Part shown: piece by piece, positions 24,521 through 32,656 of the stretch | Numbering within the stretch: the stretch's first letter is position 1 | Layout: each line of letters opens with the position of its first letter | The notes under the pieces: model-generated | The model's database searches: none | Seen by the model: only the letters and a program-made list of their open reading frames with translations | What the model was told of the DNA's origin: nothing | NCBI RefSeq assembly: GCF_020171315.1 | Contig: NZ_JAIUZP010000007.1 | Location: 124,001-188,000, forward strand | Origin: Pseudooceanicola nanhaiensis | GTDB lineage: Bacteria; Pseudomonadota; Alphaproteobacteria; Rhodobacterales; Rhodobacteraceae | Length of the DNA: 64,000 nt | Direction: 5' to 3' | Made by a program: the position numbers and the translations under genes

Positions 24521-25173
24521 GAGCCTTCGACACTGTCACCTCGCCCCTGCGCTACCTGCCGCGGGATCACGTCGACACCGACATGGTCATCCGCATCGAG
24601 CGGCTGGTCCTCGTGCCGCGCAAGGACCTCGGGGCCTATGCCTTCGAGATGCTGCGGCGCCTGCCCGACGGTACGCCCGATCCCGCCTGCACGCTGGATC
24701 GCCCCGGCTCCGAGGGTGCCGAGATCCTGCTGGCGGGGCGCAACTTCGGCTGCGGCTCCTCGCGGGAGGCGGCGGTTTGGGCGCTGGCGGGCTACGGTAT
24801 CCGCGCCGTGGTCGCGCAGAGCTTCGGCGACATCTTCCGGCAGAACTGCCTCAAGAACGGCATCCTGCCCGTCGCCATCGGCAAGGCGGCGCATGACGCG
24901 CTCATGGCCCGGGCCGAGCAGGAGCCTGCGATGCAGCTGACCATCGACCTGCCCGCGCAGGCCGTCGTCACGCCCGGCGGGCAGCGCATCCCTTTCGAGA
25001 TTCCGGCGGGCGAGAAAGACGCGCTCCTCAAGGGCGAGGACGACCTGGCCCGCACCATGGCCCGCGCCGAGGAAATCCGCGCCCATTTCGAGGCCGCCGA
25101 GGCCGCCCGCCCCTGGATGCGGATCGACCCCGGTCCGCTGGCAGAATTCACTTCAGACGAGGAAAGATCATGA
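24517..25173 (+). CDS. Aconitase-family hydratase, small subunit (LeuD-like)
   Basis: A 218-residue swivel-domain subunit. It shows DHVDTDMVIRIERL (the usual DxIDTDxI region), the signature NFGCGSSREAAVWAL at about 72-86 and VVAQSFGDIFRQNCLKNGILP. It should assemble with the LeuC-like subunit to complete the active site. Both flanking genes overlap by four bases, giving tight stoichiometry. The C-terminal extension after PFEIPAGEK is somewhat longer than in standard LeuD. Confidence 0.87.
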   Translation: MRAFDTVTSPLRYLPRDHVDTDMVIRIERLVLVPRKDLGAYAFEMLRRLPDGTPDPACTLDRPGSEGAEILLAGRNFGCGSSREAAVWALAGYGIRAVVAQSFGDIFRQNCLKNGILPVAIGKAAHDALMARAEQEPAMQLTIDLPAQAVVTPGGQRIPFEIPAGEKDALLKGEDDLARTMARAEEIRAHFEAAEAARPWMRIDPGPLAEFTSDEERS

Positions 25174-26033
25174 CGAAACCGACAAGCGCGCTGCGCGCCC
25201 TTCTGGCCCGCGACGGGCAGGCCGTCTTTGCCCCCGGCGCCTATGACGCGCTGCTGGCCAAGCTGGTGGAGAAACAGGGATTCGAGGCGGTCTACATGAC
25301 CGGCGCGGGGGTCTCCGGCGCGCTTGGCCTGCCCGACCTGGGCCTGCTCTCCATGTCCGAGATCACCGATGTGCTGCGCCGCATGGTGAAGGCCGTGAAG
25401 GTGCCGGTGATCGCCGATGCCGACACCGGCTATGGCAACGAGCTGAACGTGGTCCATGCGGTGCGCGAGTTCGAGGCCACCGGCTGTGCCGGTCTGCACA
25501 TCGAGGATCAGGAGTTCCCCAAGAAGTGCGGCCACCTCGCCGACAAGCAGATCGCGCCGCTGGACGAATACGTCCGCAAGATCCGCGCCGCCGTCTATGC
25601 CCGGCAGGACCCGGACTTCCTGATCATCGCGCGCTCTGACGCGCGGGCCAAGCTGGGCTTCGAGGAATCGGTGCGCCGGGTGAATGCCGCGCTGGATGCC
25701 GGGGCGGATATCGGCTTCGTCGAGGCGCCGGAGACCATGGAAGAGGTCGAGGCGATCCCCAAGCTGGTGAACGGCCCCTGCATGATCAACATCGTGCGCG
25801 GCGGCATGACGCCCATCGTCTCGAACTTCGAGCTGCAGAAGATGGGCTACAAGATCGTCATCACGCCGGGCATGGCGCTGATGACCGTGATCACCGCCTA
25901 CGAGGCCTGCCTGAAGGGCCTGAAGGAAACCGGCACGATCCCCGAGCCACTGGAGGCGCTCTCCATCGTCGGCGTGCTGGAGCGCGTGGACATCGAGCAG
26001 TGGGAAGCCGACCGCAAGTTCGTCTCGGGCTGA
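25170..26033 (+). CDS. Isocitrate lyase/PEP mutase superfamily C-C lyase
   Basis: A 287-residue TIM-barrel enzyme of the superfamily containing methylisocitrate lyase, 2,3-dimethylmalate lyase and oxaloacetate decarboxylase. Metal-binding acids lie in IADADTGYGN (Asp83/Asp85) and LHIEDQEFPKKCGH (Glu112). The KKCGH loop with Cys120 is the hallmark of true lyases as opposed to the mutases and decarboxylases that lack the Cys. With a LeuCD-like hydratase in the same operon, the arrangement copies the hydratase plus lyase pair of nicotinate fermentation, where dimethylmaleate is hydrated and split to pyruvate and propionate. Expected products are pyruvate or glyoxylate plus a short acid; substrate unproved. 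Confidence 0.85.
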   Translation: MTKPTSALRALLARDGQAVFAPGAYDALLAKLVEKQGFEAVYMTGAGVSGALGLPDLGLLSMSEITDVLRRMVKAVKVPVIADADTGYGNELNVVHAVREFEATGCAGLHIEDQEFPKKCGHLADKQIAPLDEYVRKIRAAVYARQDPDFLIIARSDARAKLGFEESVRRVNAALDAGADIGFVEAPETMEEVEAIPKLVNGPCMINIVRGGMTPIVSNFELQKMGYKIVITPGMALMTVITAYEACLKGLKETGTIPEPLEALSIVGVLERVDIEQWEADRKFVSG

Positions 26034-26034
26034 G

Positions 26035-26805
26035 TCAGGCGGGCGGGCGGAGTTTCGTGCGCAGCACGTAGGACTCCGGCCGCCCGTAGGCGAACTGGTA
26101 TTCAACCACGCGGCCGTCGCGGTCGCGGAAGATCCAGACCATCGACAGCAGCGCGGAGGAGACGGGCACGTCCAGAAGCTCCGCCTGCCGTGGGTCGGCA
26201 TTCACCGCCGAAACGGTGTAATCCACTTCCTGCAACGCGATTCCGGCCCGGCGCAGGCCCTGCTGGATCGAGCCCTCGCGGATCTCTGCCGCGTCGAGTT
26301 CGGCCGCCAGACCCGCCGGCATCCATGTTTCCAGCAGAAGACAGGGCGCCCCGCGAAAGCGGCGCAGGCGCACGGAATGCTGCGCGGGGGTCTCGGGCGG
26401 GGTCTCCATCGCGCGGGCGACCTCGGGCGGCGGCAGCGCCTCCTCCAGCGAGATCAGCTGCACCTCGGTGTTCCGGGTCAGCCAGTCGGCCTGTTGCAGG
26501 AAGCCGTCGATCGGCCCCGAGAGCACGGCGGGCTCGGGCCGCTCCGCCACGAAGGTGCCCTGACCGTGACGCCGGTCGATCAGCCCCTCCGCCTCAAGGC
26601 TCTGCAGGGCGCGCCGGACGGTGACGCGGGACAGGCCGTGACGTTCTGCCAGCTCTGTTTCGGGCGGCAGCTTGGCCCCTGCCGGGGTGCGACCGCCCAG
26701 AATATCCGACCGCAGAGCGAGGTAGAGCTGCTGGGTGCGCGAGGGGCCCGGTCTCTTGCTCTGCCCAGATCTCTTGCTCTGAATCGTCTGGCTTTGGCGG
26801 GTCAC
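26035..26805 (-). CDS. GntR-family regulator with UTRA domain (HutC subfamily)
   Basis: A 256-residue repressor: a basic, Gln/Lys-rich leader, a winged helix at about 27-90 (LPPETELAERHGLSRVTVRRALQSLEAEGLIDRR split across helices, with GQGTFVAER wing) and a UTRA ligand domain (SVRLRRFRGAPCLLLETWMPAGL and FRDRDGRVVEYQFAYGRPESYVLR). It converges on the lyase gene with one base between the stops. The palindrome at 23078-23095 is its best visible target. It may respond to an acid intermediate of the hydratase-lyase steps. Confidence 0.88.
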   Translation of the reverse strand: MTRQSQTIQSKRSGQSKRPGPSRTQQLYLALRSDILGGRTPAGAKLPPETELAERHGLSRVTVRRALQSLEAEGLIDRRHGQGTFVAERPEPAVLSGPIDGFLQQADWLTRNTEVQLISLEEALPPPEVARAMETPPETPAQHSVRLRRFRGAPCLLLETWMPAGLAAELDAAEIREGSIQQGLRRAGIALQEVDYTVSAVNADPRQAELLDVPVSSALLSMVWIFRDRDGRVVEYQFAYGRPESYVLRTKLRPPA

Positions 26806-26904
26806 GCGGCGCTCCTCTTGTCCGCGCGAGGATAGCGGCCCGGCACCGGACGGGACAGGGCCAATCGGCCGCAGCCCCGTCCGCCATATTTTCCGCAGCG
26901 GCGA

Positions 26905-27504
26905 TCAGTCGTCGGGGCGGGTCAGCTCCCAGGCCTCGGTTACGGTGGCATAATCGCGGTAGCCCATCCGGGCGATCGGCCGGGCCGCCGCGGTGTCGAA
27001 ACGCCCGTCACGGATGTACTCGTCGCGGATGTGGGTCTGCACCACCTCGCCGATGACGAAATACCGCTCCATCGGGGTGCCGTGCCGGTCGGTCAACTGC
27101 GTGGCCGAAACGGTGACGCATTCCAGCGCGGCGGGGCTGGCGGCCACGAAGGGGGTGGCGATCTCGATGCTTTTGCCCAGTTCGAGGCCCGCCATCTCGA
27201 ACTCGTTCGCCCCGTCCGGCACCGCGGCGGAGGAGATGTTCATCGCGTCGGTCAGCGCCTCGGTCGCCAGCGAGAAGGTGAACTCTCCCCGGTCGCGGGC
27301 ATTCACGTAGGAATGCTTCTGCCCTTCCGAGGTGAAGCCGATCAGGTGCGGGTTGTTGCCGAGCGCCGAAAAGAAGGAATAGGGCCCGAGGTTGGGCACG
27401 CCATCGGCGTTCAGCGTGCCGATCCAGCCGATGGGCCGGGGCGCGATGATCGCCTTGAACGGGTCGTGCGGCAGGATCGAGGGGCGGTCTTTACCGTAGT
27501 GCAT
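26905..27504 (-). CDS. Split-barrel flavin reductase-like protein
   Basis: A 199-residue protein of the flavin reductase-like (DIM6/NTAB) family: PHDPFKAIIAPRPIGWIGTLNADG, NLGPYSFFSALGNNPHLIGF and EFTFSLATEALTDAMN are typical, with FMN held by the APRPIGW and SFFSA loops. The start at 27504 follows AAGGATA; the much longer open frame upstream is antisense to bioM and is not coding. These proteins are often reductases of free flavin or simple flavin carriers. It is monocistronic here and divergent from bioM, so a role in the oxygenase cluster is possible but not shown. Confidence 0.82.
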   Translation of the reverse strand: MHYGKDRPSILPHDPFKAIIAPRPIGWIGTLNADGVPNLGPYSFFSALGNNPHLIGFTSEGQKHSYVNARDRGEFTFSLATEALTDAMNISSAAVPDGANEFEMAGLELGKSIEIATPFVAASPAALECVTVSATQLTDRHGTPMERYFVIGEVVQTHIRDEYIRDGRFDTAAARPIARMGYRDYATVTEAWELTRPDD

Positions 27505-27687
27505 CCGAATATCCTTGCTGGTTTCGGGCCGGAGGGGCGGCCCGTCCTGCGCGGCAGAGAAGCAAGTTCCGGCCCGCTTGGCAATCGCCCGTCCGGCGGG
27601 GCTGCGGCGCTTTGGCTTTGCTCCCCGCGCCCGCTTTGGTCTATAGGGGCAACCGGCCCCCGCGAGGGGGGAGGAGAGGAGACAGTC

Positions 27688-28428
27688 TTGGCCCCCGTTG
27701 ATCGCCCGGATGACCTGTTGCGGCTGGAGGACCTGCGCGTGGCCCATGACGGGTGCGACGTGCTGGGCCCGCTGACGCTCGACATCACGGCGCGGCGCAC
27801 CGGGATCGTGGGGCGCAACGGCTCCGGCAAGACCACGCTGGCCCGGGTGGTGGCGGGCTTGCAGGCCCCGACGGCGGGGCGCGTGACGATTTCCGGCATC
27901 GACCCGGCCAAGGACCGGCGCGGCGCGCTCGACCGGGTGGGCATCCTGTTCCAGAACCCCGATCACCAGATCATCTTCCCCACGGTGGAGGAGGAGATCA
28001 CCTTCGGCCTGCGCCAGCAGGGGCGCAGCAAGGCCGAGGCCGCCGCGGCGGTCACCGCTATCCTGACCCGCTTCGACAAGCTGCACTGGCGCGCGGCCGC
28101 GACCCACAGCCTGTCGCAGGGCCAGAAGCAGCTGGTCTGCCTGATGGCGGTGCTGGTCATGGGGCCGCGCTGGATCGTGCTGGACGAGCCCTTCTCGGGC
28201 CTCGACATCGCCACGCGGCTCCAACTGATGCGCCACATGGCGCGGATCGAGGCGCGGATCCTCATGATCTCGCACGATCCCGAGAGTTTCGCGGGCTATG
28301 ACCGGGTGATCTGGCTGGAGGGCGGCGCCCTGCGCGAAGACGGCCCGGCCGCGCCGGTGCTGGCGCGGTTCACGGCGCAGATGCGGCATTGGGGGGACGC
28401 GGATGATCTCTCTCACCTCGCCGGTTGA
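27688..28428 (+). CDS. bioM: Biotin ECF transporter ATPase BioM
   Basis: A 246-residue ABC ATPase of the energy-coupling-factor (CbiO) type: Walker A GRNGSGKTT, Q-loop LFQNPDHQIIFPTVEEEI, signature LSQGQKQL, Walker B WIVLDEPFSGLD and His in SHDPES. The frame has no suitable ATG, and the start is taken as TTG at 27688 behind GAGGAGAGGAGAC. BioN follows with a 26-base overlap and BioY after that, so the complete biotin uptake system BioMNY is present. Confidence 0.92.
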   Translation: MAPVDRPDDLLRLEDLRVAHDGCDVLGPLTLDITARRTGIVGRNGSGKTTLARVVAGLQAPTAGRVTISGIDPAKDRRGALDRVGILFQNPDHQIIFPTVEEEITFGLRQQGRSKAEAAAAVTAILTRFDKLHWRAAATHSLSQGQKQLVCLMAVLVMGPRWIVLDEPFSGLDIATRLQLMRHMARIEARILMISHDPESFAGYDRVIWLEGGALREDGPAAPVLARFTAQMRHWGDADDLSHLAG

Positions 28429-29029
28429 GACATGGGCCCACCGCTGGCCCGCCGGGCTGAAGCTGGGGCTCATGTCGCTGGCCACCGTGGCGCTCTTCGC
28501 CACCGAGGACCCCGCGATCCTCGGTGCCTCGGCATTTGGCGTGGCGCTGCTCTATGCCTCCGCCGGGGCGCGGTTCGCCCGCGCGGGGGCCCGGCAGCTC
28601 TGGCCGCTCTGGCCCTTCCTCGTGCTGATCGCGCTCTGGCACGGGCTGTCCGGGCAAGTCGCGGCGGGCGTGGCCCTGACGCTGCGGCTGCTCGCCGCCG
28701 TGGCGCTTGCGAATTTCGTCACCATGACCACCCGGCTCTCCGCCATGATCGAGGTCGCGGCGGTCTTGCTGGCGCCCTTCCGCAGGCTGGGGCTCTCGAC
28801 CCGGGCGCTGGAGATTTCCATCGCCCTCGTGATCCGTTTCACCCCCGCCATTGCCCGCAAGGGCGGCCTGCTTTCGGAGGCATGGCGCGCCCGGTCGCGC
28901 CGCCGTCCGGGCTGGCAGATCGTCATGCCGCTGGCGGCGCTTGCCATCGACGACGCAGACCACGTGGCCGACGCGCTGAAGGCGCGCGGCGGCGTGCTCC
29001 CCATCCCTGACACTGACCAGAAAGGCTGA
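28403..29029 (+). CDS. bioN: Biotin ECF transporter transmembrane protein BioN
   Basis: A 208-residue T-component with about five hydrophobic segments and the conserved coupling helices containing arginine/alanine motifs near the C-terminus (LLSEAWRARSRRRPGW; ALKARGG). These residues contact the ATPase. The start overlaps bioM by 26 bases and the gene ends two bases before bioY. Short for CbiQ-family proteins, as usual for BioN. Confidence 0.92.
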   Translation: MISLTSPVETWAHRWPAGLKLGLMSLATVALFATEDPAILGASAFGVALLYASAGARFARAGARQLWPLWPFLVLIALWHGLSGQVAAGVALTLRLLAAVALANFVTMTTRLSAMIEVAAVLLAPFRRLGLSTRALEISIALVIRFTPAIARKGGLLSEAWRARSRRRPGWQIVMPLAALAIDDADHVADALKARGGVLPIPDTDQKG

Positions 29030-29031
29030 CC

Positions 29032-29574
29032 ATGGAACGTAGCATCGCCCTCGTGGCCCTTTTCGCGGCGCTGATCGCCGGCCTCGGCTTCATCCCGAAA
29101 TTCACCCTCGCCTTCGGCGTCCCGATCACGGCGCAGAGCCTCGGCATCATGCTCTGCGGCACCGTTCTGGGCGCGCGGCGCGGGGCGCTTGCGGTGATCC
29201 TCTTCCTGCTGCTCGTGGCGCTTGGCCTGCCGCTGCTGGCGGGCGGGCGTGGCGGCCTCGGCGTCTTTGCCTCGCCGACGGCAGGCTACCTCGTGGCCTT
29301 CCCGATCGCGGCCTTCGTGACCGGCTGGATCGTGGAACGCTGGCGCGGCAACCTTGCCGTTGTCGGGGCCGTGGCCTCGGTCATCGGCGGCATCGTGGTG
29401 ATGAACCTGATCGGCGCCGTGGGCCTCTCGATCGTTCTGGGTAAGACGTACGTTGAGTCGCTGCTGCTGGTCACCGCCTTTATTCCCGGCGACCTGATCA
29501 AGGCCGTGCTGGCCGGGCTGATCACCGCCAGCCTCGCCAAGGCGCGCCCCGCCAGCGTGCTGTCGCGGGCATGA
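29032..29574 (+). CDS. bioY: Biotin-binding S-component BioY
   Basis: A 180-residue six-helix membrane protein of the BioY family. Typical features are the PITAQSLGIMLCGTVLGARRGALAVILFLLL region and the GRGGLGVFASPTAGYLVAFP loop that lines the biotin pocket. It binds biotin on its own and uses BioMN for high-affinity uptake. The nitroreductase gene starts within its stop (ATGA). I see no convincing BioR box upstream of bioM. Confidence 0.93.
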   Translation: MERSIALVALFAALIAGLGFIPKFTLAFGVPITAQSLGIMLCGTVLGARRGALAVILFLLLVALGLPLLAGGRGGLGVFASPTAGYLVAFPIAAFVTGWIVERWRGNLAVVGAVASVIGGIVVMNLIGAVGLSIVLGKTYVESLLLVTAFIPGDLIKAVLAGLITASLAKARPASVLSRA

Positions 29575-30248
29575 GCGGGCCGGGCGCCGCGGCGCTTCTG
29601 GCCCGGCGCCGGTCCGTCCGGGCCTTCACCGACCGGCCCGTGCCCCGGGATGCGGTGGCGGCGATCCTCGCCTCTGCCCGGCAGGCCCCCAGCGGGGCGA
29701 ACCTCCAGCCGGGGCGGTTCCATGCCCTGACCGGTGCGCCGCTGGCCGATCTCTCCGGTGCGCTGCTGGCGGCCATCGCCGAGGGGCGGCCGATGGTGTC
29801 GGAATATTCCTATTTCCCGCAGCCCATGCCGGCGGAGTTGAAGGCACGGCAGCGGGCGGCGGGCTTCGCGCTCTATGCCGCGCTCGGCATCGAGAAACGC
29901 GACCTGCCCGGGCGCCGGGTGCAGTTCGAACGCAACTACCGCTTCTTCGACGCGCCCGTGGGCATCGTGATGACGATCCGGCGCGACATGGGCAGCGGCT
30001 GTTTCATGGACCTCGGCATGGCGCTGATGGCGCTGATGCTGGCGGCGGAGGAACAGGGGCTGGCCACCTGCGGGATCGGGGCGCTGGCGAACTACGGCGA
30101 CCTCGTGCACGAGGTGCTGGAACTGCCGGAGGAGGAGATGGTCGTCTGCGGCTTGGCCCTGGGCGAGGCGGATATGACCGCGCCGGTGAACGGCTTCCGG
30201 ACGGAGCGCGACGCCGAGGAGGTCTACGCCAGCTTCCGCGGCTTCTAG
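29571..30248 (+). CDS. Nitroreductase-family protein
   Basis: A 225-residue FMN-dependent nitroreductase-fold protein: RRSVRAFTDRPVPRDAV at the start, ASARQAPSGANLQPGRFHAL for FMN phosphate binding, and the C-terminal GLATCGIGALANYGDLVHEVLELPEEEMVVCGLALG block. It is translationally coupled to bioY. Family members reduce nitro groups, quinones or flavins; a link with biotin or its sulfoxide is only a guess from position. It converges on the thiolase gene with four bases of overlap. Confidence 0.85.
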   Translation: MSGPGAAALLARRRSVRAFTDRPVPRDAVAAILASARQAPSGANLQPGRFHALTGAPLADLSGALLAAIAEGRPMVSEYSYFPQPMPAELKARQRAAGFALYAALGIEKRDLPGRRVQFERNYRFFDAPVGIVMTIRRDMGSGCFMDLGMALMALMLAAEEQGLATCGIGALANYGDLVHEVLELPEEEMVVCGLALGEADMTAPVNGFRTERDAEEVYASFRGF

Positions 30249-31357
30249 GCCCGCTCGACCAGCAGCGCCGTCCCGATCCCGCCCGCCGCGGCGATGGCGG
30301 CGAGGCCCTTTGCGCCGGGCGCCTTCGGCGTCAGTTCGTGGAACAGCCGCACCGCGTTCACCGCGCCGGAGGCCCCCACCGGATGCCCCCGCGCCAGCCC
30401 GCCGCCGCCGGGGTTCACGACCAGCGGGTCGAGGCTCGCGCCCGTGACACAGGCCATGGCCTGCGCGGCATAGGCCTCCATGATCTCCGCCACGGCGAGG
30501 GTCGAGGCCGCACAGCCCGCCTCTGCCAGCACCGCCCCGATGGCCGCGACGGGGGCGAGGCCGGGCAGGTCCGGCGCATCGCCCAGCGTCCGGCCCGCCC
30601 GCAGGATCACGCCCGGATCGGGCAGGCGGCGGGCAACGTCCTCCGACACCAGTAGGCAGAGCGCCGCGCCATCCGCCGCCACCGCCGCATTGGCTGCCGT
30701 GATCGTGCCCGTCAGGACAGGCGCGCGCGCGCAGAGCGCAGGCGTCAGGCGGCGGGTGAAGGCGTCGTGGTCCAGCCCGGCCAGCGGGGTGATCTCCGCC
30801 AGCAGACGCTGTGAAGCGGCGCGGGCCTTGGCGTGGCTCTCCACGGCCCAATCATCCTGCGCGGCGCGGGTCAGGCTGAACTGTCGGGCGAGGGTGTCGG
30901 CGGCGGTGTCCATCTCGGGATCGCGCTCGGGGAAGGGGGTGAAGGGCGGCCGGTCGTAGGGCTGGGGTGCGCCGCCCTTGGGATCGGTGCGCAGCCGCAG
31001 GGGGCGGCGGGAGTAGCTTTCGACCCCGCCCGCCACCACGACCTGCGCCTGCCCGCTGTCGATCAGCGCCCGCCCCAGCAGCAGCGCGTCCAGCCCGCCA
31101 CAGCACTGCCGGTCGAGCGTCAGGCCCGCCACCTGCTCCGGCAGCCCGGCGGCGAGCGCCACCAGCCGCGCCGGGTTGCCTCCCGCGCCGAGCGCATTGC
31201 CGAGGATGACCTCCTCCACCGCCTCCGCCGCGACGCCGGCCTGTGCCAGCAGGGCCCGCAGTACGGGGGCGGCAAGGTCATGGGGGCTCAGGCGGGCAAG
31301 TGCCCCGCCGCGGGGCGCAACGGGGCTGCGCAGGGCGGCGATCAGGTGGGTGGTCAT
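30245..31357 (-). CDS. Short thiolase-family protein lacking the second catalytic cysteine
   Basis: A 370-residue thiolase homologue, shorter than the usual 390-400. The acyl-accepting Cys85 is present (LDRQCCGGLDALL), as is the His motif GGGLARGHPVGASGAVNA. The C-terminal CxGGGxG loop is replaced by IAAAGGIGTALLVE, so the proton-transferring second Cys is missing. It overlaps the AMP-ligase gene by four bases. A ligase plus thiolase pair beside bioY also occurs in Bacillus (yhfT-yhfS next to yhfU), which suggests a role in biotin or pimelate-type acyl metabolism. It may act as an acyl-CoA binding or condensing enzyme of changed chemistry. Confidence 0.82.
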   Translation of the reverse strand: MTTHLIAALRSPVAPRGGALARLSPHDLAAPVLRALLAQAGVAAEAVEEVILGNALGAGGNPARLVALAAGLPEQVAGLTLDRQCCGGLDALLLGRALIDSGQAQVVVAGGVESYSRRPLRLRTDPKGGAPQPYDRPPFTPFPERDPEMDTAADTLARQFSLTRAAQDDWAVESHAKARAASQRLLAEITPLAGLDHDAFTRRLTPALCARAPVLTGTITAANAAVAADGAALCLLVSEDVARRLPDPGVILRAGRTLGDAPDLPGLAPVAAIGAVLAEAGCAASTLAVAEIMEAYAAQAMACVTGASLDPLVVNPGGGGLARGHPVGASGAVNAVRLFHELTPKAPGAKGLAAIAAAGGIGTALLVERA

Positions 31358-32550
31358 GGCGCCTCCAGCAGGGCCGCGATGGCACGCAGGTCGGGCTTGC
31401 CTGAGACGGTCTGCGGAAAGTCCGCGAGCGCCACGATCCGGCGCGGCGCGGCCAGCGGCCCGACCGAGGTGCGGCAGAGCGCCAGCAGCCGGGCCTCGCG
31501 CAGCGGATCGGGCGTGCCGTCCACCACCGCGACAAGGGTCGCACCGCGCAGGGCATCGGGGCGGGGGACCACGGCGCAGGCGGTCACGTCGGGCTCTCCC
31601 AGCAGCAGCGCCTCGATATCCTCGGGAAAGACGTTCTGGCCCGCGATGGTCACCATACGGTTGCGTCTGCCTGCGACGGTGAGGAAGCCCTCGGCATCCA
31701 TCTGCCCCATCTCGCCCACGGTGACGAAGCCGCCCTCGCGGCGGGTCTCGGCACTGTCGCCCTCGACGTAGCCCTCGGCGATGTAGGGGCTGCGGACCCA
31801 GATCTCGCCCTCGCCACGGATCTCGATCTCGACACCCGGGTAGGCGCGGCCCACCGTGCCCTCGGGCCCGGCGCCGTCGCCCCAGGCGATGAAGCTGGTC
31901 TCGGCCGCGCCATAGAATTCCCGGAGGACCGCGTTCGGGGCCATCTGCGCCACGGCGGCCCGCAGGCCCGCAGGCATCCGTCCGCCGCCGCAGAGGATAT
32001 GGCGCAACGCGGGCAGCGCGGCCCCGGTGGAGGCGAGGTGCAGCAGATGCGTCGGCGTGGCGTAGAGGACGGTGATGGCACAGTCAGAGAGGACCTGCGC
32101 CTGTGACCGGGGCCGCAGCCCGGCCAGCTGATACAGGTCCGCTCCGATATGCGCCGCTTCCACCGCGCCGTAGAGCGCCAGCGAATGCGCAAGGTCGCCC
32201 ATGATGGCGGTGCGGTCTGCCGTGGTCAGGGAGAGGGTGCGGCGATTGACCTCGAAACTGGCGATCCAGCTGCCGTGGCTGCGCCGGATCGTCTTGGGCT
32301 GCCCGGTTGTCCCGGCAGAGCGCAGGCGCAGGAAGCCGGGCGTGCCCTGCGGCAGCAGCGAGATCCCTTCGGGACCGCAGAGGATCTCTCCCTCCGCGCG
32401 GATCGCGTCGCGCAGGGCACAGAGCGCGCGGGCCAGTGGGGCCGGGTCCGCGTCAGAGACCGGCTGCGCCCCGAGGCAGAGGGCCGTTTCTGGGGACCAG
32501 CGAAAGAGGTCGGGCATGGGGGCTCCGGTCGGGGGTTGTTGCCCCGTCAT
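31354..32550 (-). CDS. AMP-forming acyl-CoA ligase, short form
   Basis: A 398-residue adenylate-forming enzyme, about 100 residues shorter than a typical acyl-CoA synthetase because the N-terminal part is reduced. Motifs are SAGTTGQPKTIRRS (A3), FYGAAETSFIAWGD (A5), GEMGQMDAEGFLTVAGRRNRMV with IAGQNVFPEDIEA (A7-A8) and VSGKPDLRAI with the A10 lysine. It should activate a carboxylic acid as an acyl-CoA. With the coupled thiolase and convergent bioMNY it resembles the YhfT/YhfS pair; biotin side chain or a biotin precursor are candidate substrates. Confidence 0.83.
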   Translation of the reverse strand: MTGQQPPTGAPMPDLFRWSPETALCLGAQPVSDADPAPLARALCALRDAIRAEGEILCGPEGISLLPQGTPGFLRLRSAGTTGQPKTIRRSHGSWIASFEVNRRTLSLTTADRTAIMGDLAHSLALYGAVEAAHIGADLYQLAGLRPRSQAQVLSDCAITVLYATPTHLLHLASTGAALPALRHILCGGGRMPAGLRAAVAQMAPNAVLREFYGAAETSFIAWGDGAGPEGTVGRAYPGVEIEIRGEGEIWVRSPYIAEGYVEGDSAETRREGGFVTVGEMGQMDAEGFLTVAGRRNRMVTIAGQNVFPEDIEALLLGEPDVTACAVVPRPDALRGATLVAVVDGTPDPLREARLLALCRTSVGPLAAPRRIVALADFPQTVSGKPDLRAIAALLEAP

Positions 32551-32656
32551 ACCGCGCCGCCGCGGTACGGGCCAGCACGGGAGACCGCGGGCGCCCGGGC
32601 GGTCTGCACGCGACTGGCGTCTCTAACTTGGGAGCGCGCGAGGCCCTCTCGCGGTT

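Noticed and set aside
23111-25173. Leucine biosynthesis leuC-leuD
   Set aside because: The SCAGGR loop, the coupled C-C lyase and absence of leuB or leuA argue for a catabolic hydratase.
27505-27687. BioR box or biotin-responsive element upstream of bioM
   Set aside because: Only a partial resemblance (GGTCTATAGG near 27638) to the BioR palindrome was found; not enough to call.
26905-28503. Flavin reductase-like protein extended to 532 residues
   Set aside because: The extension is antisense to bioM; the conserved domain starts at 27504 just after AAGGATA.
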